Shown here piece by piece: positions 1-5,068 of a stretch of 5,068 bases of DNA. This DNA is from JBBDNV01 sp040877415 (GTDB taxonomy: Bacteria > Planctomycetota > Planctomycetia > Pirellulales > PALSA-1355). The translations under genes and the position numbers were made by a program. The DNA lies in the NCBI GenBank assembly GCA_040877415.1, contig JBBDNV010000079.1:1-5068 (forward strand), written 5' to 3'. Each line of letters opens with the position of its first letter. Position 1 is the stretch's first letter. The notes beneath the pieces are model-generated. The model did no database searches and was not told the origin of the DNA. It saw only the letters and a program-made list of their open reading frames with translations.

Positions 1-1
1 G

Positions 2-784
2 CTCGGGCAGCCCGTTTCGAAACTGCTAGGTGGAAACTATCGCGACCGGATCAAACCGTATGCCTCGATCCTGTTTGACGATCCGCCGGCGCTGGCCGAA
101 AAACTGCGCGAGCAGGTGGCCCGCGGCTTTCGCGCGATCAAGATGGGCTGGCGCCCGTTCGGCCGCGTGAGCCGCAAGCTCGACGAACTGCTGGTCAGGA
201 CAGCGCGCGAAACGGTCGGCGACGAGGTCGAATTGATGGTTGATGCCGGCGGCAGCGAGCAGTTCTGGCCGCACGGCGTAAGCTGGGCTCGCGAGACCGC
301 GCGGATGCTGGGCGACTGGGGCATCGTGTGGTTCGAAGAAGCGCTCGTGCCCGATGACGTCGCAGGGTTCAAGGAACTTCGCGACGCGTCGCCGGTGTTG
401 GTCGCCACGGGCGAAGTCCTCACGCGGAGGCAGTCGTTTCAGCCGTTTATCACGTCGCGCGCGGTCGACATCATTCAACCCGACCTGACCAAGTGCGGCG
501 GATTGAGCGAGGGTCGCAGGCTGGCGTGGATGGCGGCCGATCACGGCGTGCTCTTGGTGCCCCACGGTTGGAACACCGCAGTCGGCGTGGCTGCCGATCT
601 GGCCCTTTCGGCCGCCATGCCCGTGGCCCGCTGGGTGGAGTTTCAGACCGGCGTCCCCTATATCGAAGAGCTGGTGCTGCCCCGCTTCGAGCTCGACGCG
701 GAAGGATTTTTGCACGTCCCCACCGGCCCGGGTTTGGGCATCGAGCTGAACCCCGACGCGCTGGGCAAATTCGCGCGGGCGTAG
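2..784 (+). CDS. Enolase-superfamily protein, mandelate racemase/muconate lactonizing type (5' partial)
   Basis: The frame is open from base 2 to the TAG at 782-784, giving 260 residues. Family members usually have about 380-400, so the N-terminal capping domain is mostly off the left edge and what remains is essentially the (beta/alpha)7-beta barrel. Counting from base 2, the likely Mg2+ ligands are D81 (VDAGG), E112 (WFEEA) and E138 (ATGE). D161 (IQPD) and H188 (VPHGW) form the Asp-His dyad of the mandelate racemase subgroup, and E213 (VEFQTG) matches its general acid. The KxK site reads K47-M-G49, so one of the two lysines is Gly. Such enzymes abstract the proton alpha to a carboxylate; the Asp-His dyad suggests a cytoplasmic sugar-acid dehydratase or racemase. 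The substrate cannot be named. A GTG at 116 is internal, because conserved sequence continues upstream of it. Family confidence is high and specific activity low. Confidence 0.9.
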   Translation, partial: LGQPVSKLLGGNYRDRIKPYASILFDDPPALAEKLREQVARGFRAIKMGWRPFGRVSRKLDELLVRTARETVGDEVELMVDAGGSEQFWPHGVSWARETARMLGDWGIVWFEEALVPDDVAGFKELRDASPVLVATGEVLTRRQSFQPFITSRAVDIIQPDLTKCGGLSEGRRLAWMAADHGVLLVPHGWNTAVGVAADLALSAAMPVARWVEFQTGVPYIEELVLPRFELDAEGFLHVPTGPGLGIELNPDALGKFARA

Positions 785-815
785 GCACGCGGGCGTAGGC
801 ACGCGGGCGTAGGCA
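775..815. repeat. 14-bp tandem repeat, about three copies, spanning the stop codon
   Basis: The unit GCGGGCGTAGGCAC occurs at 775-788 and 789-802. A third copy at 803-815 matches 13 of 14 bases. The first copy contains the last codons and the TAG stop of the upstream gene. Because 14 is not a multiple of three, the TAGs at 782, 796 and 810 fall in three different frames. The array looks like recent replication slippage. No function is implied. Confidence 0.9.
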
Positions 816-838
816 ATCGCGATACGGCGCCGAAATCG

Positions 839-847
839 TGCTACAAT
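839..847 (+). promoter_or_regulatory. Possible extended -10 promoter element (TGcTACAAT)
   Basis: TG, one base, then TACAAT (842-847) resembles an extended -10 site and matches TATAAT at five of six positions. The hexamer 17 bp upstream (GCGATA, 819-824) is a poor -35, with three of six matches. If used, transcription would start near 854 and the leader of the redoxin gene would contain the whole hairpin cluster. GCTACAAT also recurs at the ends of the downstream repeats, so this could instead be a repeat remnant. Confidence 0.35.
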
Positions 848-857
848 CGGGTCGCCC

Positions 858-961
858 TGTAGCCGGGGTCAGTGACCCCGGTCCGGCCTCAGCGAGGCCG
901 GCTACAACCTCGATGAGGCCGGCTACAATTCGGACCCCGGCCTCAGTGAGGCCGGCTACAA
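858..961. repeat. Cluster of GC-rich palindromic repeats (REP/MITE-like)
   Basis: Three direct copies of GAGGCCGGCTACAA lie at 894-907, 915-928 and 948-961. Hairpins visible by eye are CCGGGGTC/GACCCCGG (863-870/874-881, loop AGT), CCGGCCTC/GAGGCCGG (883-890/894-901, loop AGC), the shorter CCTC/GAGG (908-911/915-918, loop GAT), and CCGGCCTC/GAGGCCGG (937-944/948-955, loop AGT). An outer pair TGTAGCCGG/CCGGCTACA (858-866/898-906) encloses the first two hairpins. No coding content is likely. The architecture resembles dispersed intergenic palindromic elements, but dispersal cannot be seen from one locus. Confidence 0.8.
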
Positions 962-970
962 TTTCTTTTG
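937..970 (+). terminator. Possible weak intrinsic terminator or attenuator hairpin
   Basis: An 8-bp GC-rich stem, CCGGCCTC/GAGGCCGG with loop AGT, is followed by CTACAATTTCTTTTG. The T-rich stretch begins several bases after the stem, so this is not a textbook terminator. It is the only hairpin here with a T-rich tail, between the upstream gene's stop and the redoxin start. It could end the first transcript or act as a leader structure for the redoxin gene. Confidence 0.25.
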
Positions 971-982
971 TCGCACCCCAGC

Positions 983-986
983 GGAG
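983..986 (+). promoter_or_regulatory. Probable ribosome binding site of the redoxin gene
   Basis: GGAG lies 10 bases before the ATG at 997. The spacing is slightly long but acceptable. It supports ATG 997 over the in-frame GTG at 838, which would translate the hairpin repeats and place them ahead of the signal peptide. Confidence 0.5.
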
Positions 987-996
987 AATCGGGACA

Positions 997-1566
997 ATGA
1001 CCAAACGTAGAGCACTGGCGGCAGCGGTTTGCCTGGGCTGTTTGATGGTCGAATTGGCTGTTGCCCAGAAGCCGGGCGGCATTCCGAGGCTGGGCTACAA
1101 GACGCCCGATTTCACGCTCAACACGCTCGACGAAAAGCCCCTCACGCTGTCGGAGCTGACGGCGAAATCGCCCGTGGTATTGGTCGTGCTGCGGGGCTAT
1201 CCGGGCTATCAATGTCCGATCTGCACGCGCGAGGTCGCCGACCTCGTGAAACACGCCCAACAATTCTCCGACGCCAACGCCAAGGTGGTGCTGGTCTATC
1301 CCGGACCGGCCGAAAAGCTGGGCGATCGTGCGGGCGAGTTCCTCAAGGGCCGCGACTTGCCGGAAAACTTTTCGCTCGTGACCGATCCCGACTACAAGTT
1401 CACCGAAGCCTACGGCCTGCGCTGGGACGCCCCGCGCGAAACGGCTTATCCCTCGACCTTCGTGATCGATCGCCAGGGAACCATCCGGTTCGTGAAGACC
1501 AGCAAGAGCCACGGCGATCGAGCCAAAACGGATGACGTGCTGAAGGCGTTGCCCGGCGCGGAGTGA
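997..1566 (+). CDS. Exported AhpC/TSA-type redoxin (peroxiredoxin-like thioredoxin-fold protein)
   Basis: This 189-residue protein begins with a signal peptide: K3-R4-R5, a hydrophobic stretch at about 6-18, and a probable cleavage site AVA|Q after residue 23. It should therefore act outside the cytoplasm. The mature part opens with the redoxin start TPDFTL (36-41) and carries RGYPGYQCPIC (66-76). This is the peroxiredoxin PxxxTxxC motif with Cys73 in the Thr position and Cys76 in the peroxidatic position, making a CxxC pair. YPSTFVID (151-158) is the thioredoxin-fold strand; P152 sits where many peroxiredoxins have the active-site Arg and resembles the thioredoxin cis-Pro. Likely roles are thiol-disulfide exchange or thiol peroxidase activity; the sequence does not decide. 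ATG 997 is chosen because the signal peptide starts there and GGAG precedes it. The next gene is convergent, so the gene is probably transcribed alone. Confidence 0.88.
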   Translation: MTKRRALAAAVCLGCLMVELAVAQKPGGIPRLGYKTPDFTLNTLDEKPLTLSELTAKSPVVLVVLRGYPGYQCPICTREVADLVKHAQQFSDANAKVVLVYPGPAEKLGDRAGEFLKGRDLPENFSLVTDPDYKFTEAYGLRWDAPRETAYPSTFVIDRQGTIRFVKTSKSHGDRAKTDDVLKALPGAE

Positions 1567-1620
1567 GTCAAAGCGGTTTCAAAGCGGAATTCGGGTGTCA
1601 CTCGTAGTTTGTCAAGCAGT
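1567..1620. other. Convergent intergenic gap with a 9-bp direct repeat
   Basis: This 54-bp space separates the stops of the redoxin gene and the DUF1501 gene. TCAAAGCGG occurs twice, at 1568-1576 and 1579-1587. I see no strong stem plus T-tract in either direction, so how the two converging transcripts end is not evident. Confidence 0.5.
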
Positions 1621-2883
1621 TTACACCAAGCCCGGCACCGGGTCGCGCTCTTCGAGCAGGTACATGGGCCGGCCGTTGTGGTCGGGAATCGCGGCGGCCG
1701 GGTCGATGTCCAAATGCTGATAGAGGCTCGTAAGCACGTGGCTGGAGGTCATCGATAGCCCCCGGGGCTGCTCGCCGCGGGCATCGGTTTCGCCGATCGT
1801 CTGGCCGGTTCTGAAGTTTCCGCCGGAGAGGACCGCAAAGCCGGCCATCGGCCAGTGGTCGCGACCGGCCGCAGCGTTGACGCGCGGCGTGCGGCCAAAC
1901 TCGCCCCAAATGATGACGGCCACGTCGCTCGAGCGGCCGCGCTCGTGGAGATCGGTCACCAGCGCGTGGATGCCCTGGTCCAATTTGGGCACCATCGCGC
2001 GCAGTGCGCCAAAGTTATTGCCGTGCGTGTCCCAGCCGCCGACGGCGAGCGTGACGACGGAAATGCCGGCTTCGACCAGGCGCCGGGCCCGCAGGAAGTT
2101 GTCGTTCTCCGGGCCGTATTTCTCGCGCACGGCGGCGGGCTCTTGGCCGACGTCGAACGCTGCGCGCGTTTTGTTGGAAGCGACCATGTCGAGGGCCCGC
2201 ACGGTGTAGGCGTCCAGCCCGGCCAGGGCGCCGCCGTAGTCGATGTCGCGGCGGATCGTGTCCAATCCGTGCAACAACTGCTTGCGATCGTTCAGCCGAT
2301 CGAGCGACACGCCGGACACCAGCGACAGGTTTTCCAGTCCCGGGCCGGTCGGCACGAACGGGCGATGGGGGGTGCCGCAATAGGCCGGGTCTTCCGAAAG
2401 CGGATGGTCCATCAGGCTGACGTAAGGAGGCAGGCCGTCTTGCCGGCCTTTCAGATAGCTGACCACGGAGCCGAAGGCCGGGCGTTTGATCCGTTCGGGA
2501 AAGCCGGTCCACAGCGAGTGCGCGCTGTGCTCTTCGACAAAGTGCAAGCCGCGCAGGATGGCGAGCCTGTCGGCGATCCGAGCCTGACGGGGCATCAGCT
2601 CGCAGACCTGGATGCCCGGCACGTTGGTATCGATGGGCCGGAACTCGCCGCGATATTCGGCCGGCGCGGCCGGTTTCATGTCGTACATGTCGAGATGCGA
2701 GGGCCCGCCGTGCAAATAGACCATGATGATCGACTTGCCTGCGGTCGGCTCGCCGGCCCGGGAATTGAGCCGCAGAAGATCGGCCAGCGACAATCCGCCG
2801 ACCGCCAGCGCCCCGACCTTGAGAAAATCGCGTCTCGTGGCGCGATCGCAAAACTTCCGCCGCCGTCCGTAAAAGGTCAACAT
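1621..2883 (-). CDS. DUF1501 family protein with Tat signal
   Basis: This 420-residue protein is complete and of usual DUF1501 length. The N-terminus has the Tat motif T-R17-R18-D-F-L-K (16-22) followed by a hydrophobic run at about 23-37, so it should be exported folded. DUF1501 is generally assigned to the alkaline phosphatase/sulfatase-like fold. Matching motifs are HGGPSHLDMYD (58-68), GGWDTHGNNF (282-291), GEFGRTPR (327-334) and GRDHWP (340-345); their His and Asp residues are plausible metal ligands. The biochemical function is unknown; in planctomycetes these genes often accompany DUF1549/DUF1553 genes and sulfatases, suggesting polysaccharide or cell-surface work, but no such partner is adjacent. 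The start at 2883 is supported by a conserved-looking MLTFYGRRRKFCD opening and a strong ribosome binding site. It follows uvrA on the same strand after 133 bp with its own promoter. Confidence 0.93.
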   Translation of the reverse strand: MLTFYGRRRKFCDRATRRDFLKVGALAVGGLSLADLLRLNSRAGEPTAGKSIIMVYLHGGPSHLDMYDMKPAAPAEYRGEFRPIDTNVPGIQVCELMPRQARIADRLAILRGLHFVEEHSAHSLWTGFPERIKRPAFGSVVSYLKGRQDGLPPYVSLMDHPLSEDPAYCGTPHRPFVPTGPGLENLSLVSGVSLDRLNDRKQLLHGLDTIRRDIDYGGALAGLDAYTVRALDMVASNKTRAAFDVGQEPAAVREKYGPENDNFLRARRLVEAGISVVTLAVGGWDTHGNNFGALRAMVPKLDQGIHALVTDLHERGRSSDVAVIIWGEFGRTPRVNAAAGRDHWPMAGFAVLSGGNFRTGQTIGETDARGEQPRGLSMTSSHVLTSLYQHLDIDPAAAIPDHNGRPMYLLEERDPVPGLV

Positions 2884-2890
2884 CGCAGGC

Positions 2891-2896
2891 CCTCCC
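2891..2896 (-). promoter_or_regulatory. Shine-Dalgarno site of the DUF1501 gene
   Basis: On the minus strand this reads GGGAGG, seven bases before the ATG at 2883. It is the clearest ribosome binding site in the window and fixes the start. Confidence 0.75.
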
Positions 2897-2928
2897 TAGA
2901 AAGTTGACGCGATGCCTCGAACCAACGC

Positions 2929-2957
2929 ATTCTCGAACTTTGATGCGTTTTTGTCAA
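2929..2957 (-). promoter_or_regulatory. Probable sigma-70-type promoter of the DUF1501 gene
   Basis: On the minus strand a perfect TTGACA (-35, 2952-2957) is followed after exactly 17 bases by GAGAAT (-10, 2929-2934), which matches TATAAT at four of six positions. Transcription would start near 2922 and give a leader of about 40 bases that includes the GGGAGG site. A short palindrome covers the -35 box. The gene can therefore be expressed independently of uvrA. Confidence 0.6.
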
Positions 2958-2962
2958 GACAA
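2951..2962. repeat. Palindrome over the -35 box (possible operator)
   Basis: TTGTC-AA-GACAA is a 12-bp inverted repeat with 5-bp arms that contains the -35 hexamer of the DUF1501 promoter. A second inverted pair, GACAACG (2958-2964) and CGTTGTC (2981-2987), shares its right arm and could form a 7-bp stem in the 3' tail of the uvrA transcript. It has no T-tract, so it is a weak terminator candidate. Confidence 0.35.
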
Positions 2963-3016
2963 CGCCGGGTGGCGGTGGGCCGTTGTCAGAAAGCCGCACC
3001 GGGACGTGGCGGTTTC

Positions 3017-5068
<2,052 letters not shown>

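Noticed and set aside
26..802. Long open frame of 258 codons on the minus strand opposite the enolase-superfamily gene.
   Set aside because: It lies antisense to a gene with conserved catalytic motifs, has no recognisable domain, and is typical of GC-rich DNA.
858..961. CRISPR array.
   Set aside because: The three 14-bp copies have irregular, very short spacing (7 and 19 bases between copies), no spacers of uniform length, and no cas genes nearby.
957..962. Full promoter for the redoxin gene using TACAAT at 957-962.
   Set aside because: The hexamer is a good -10, but the sequence 17 bp upstream (ACCCCG, 934-939) does not resemble a -35 and lies inside a hairpin. It is kept only as part of the repeat finding.
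838..996. Extension of the redoxin gene upstream to the in-frame GTG at 838, adding 53 residues with repeated RPAT motifs.
   Set aside because: The added residues are just the translated hairpin repeats and would bury the signal peptide. ATG 997 has a GGAG site and begins a clear signal sequence.
1855..2907. Open frame of 350 codons on the plus strand opposite the DUF1501 gene.
   Set aside because: It is an antisense shadow of a complete, recognisable gene, with low-complexity composition and no family motifs.
2958..2987. Intrinsic terminator for uvrA.
   Set aside because: The 7-bp stem has a 16-base loop and is followed on the minus strand by TTGACAAAAACG rather than a T-tract.

Overview
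The window looks like chromosomal DNA from a GC-rich bacterium, most likely a planctomycete (Pirellulales-like). The best evidence is a Tat-exported DUF1501 protein whose N-terminus has the form common in Planctomycetota. A redoxin of a type I associate with that phylum and a GC-rich palindromic intergenic repeat agree with this. The phylum call is inference from protein style, not from a marker gene.

Layout. Bases 2-784 (+) are the 3' two thirds of an enolase-superfamily gene of the mandelate racemase/sugar-acid dehydratase type, cut by the left edge. Bases 785-996 are non-coding and unusually structured. They hold a 14-bp tandem repeat that copies the stop codon of the first gene, a TGcTACAAT extended -10-like site, and a cluster of GC-rich hairpins ending in GGCTACAA. 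A secreted AhpC/TSA-type redoxin follows at 997-1566 (+). A 54-bp convergent gap separates it from a DUF1501 protein at 1621-2883 (-). That gene has its own well-formed promoter and ribosome binding site in a 133-bp gap. Bases 3017-5068 (-) are the C-terminal 683 residues of the excinuclease subunit UvrA, cut by the right edge.

The genes do not form an evident pathway. UvrA is cytoplasmic nucleotide excision repair, while the DUF1501 protein and the redoxin are predicted to be exported. The first gene is sugar-acid catabolism or racemisation. DUF1501 genes often sit beside DUF1549/DUF1553 genes in planctomycetes; this one stands alone between uvrA and a convergent gene, so it is probably monocistronic.

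I see no CRISPR array, transposase, phage gene, tRNA or rRNA, and no convincing new multi-gene system. The points most worth a second look are the repeat cluster in the redoxin leader, the tandemly copied stop codon, the redoxin active site (PxxxCxxC, with Pro where peroxiredoxins keep an Arg), the promoter/palindrome overlap before the DUF1501 gene, and whether this UvrA is the C-terminal half of a longer tandem UvrA.
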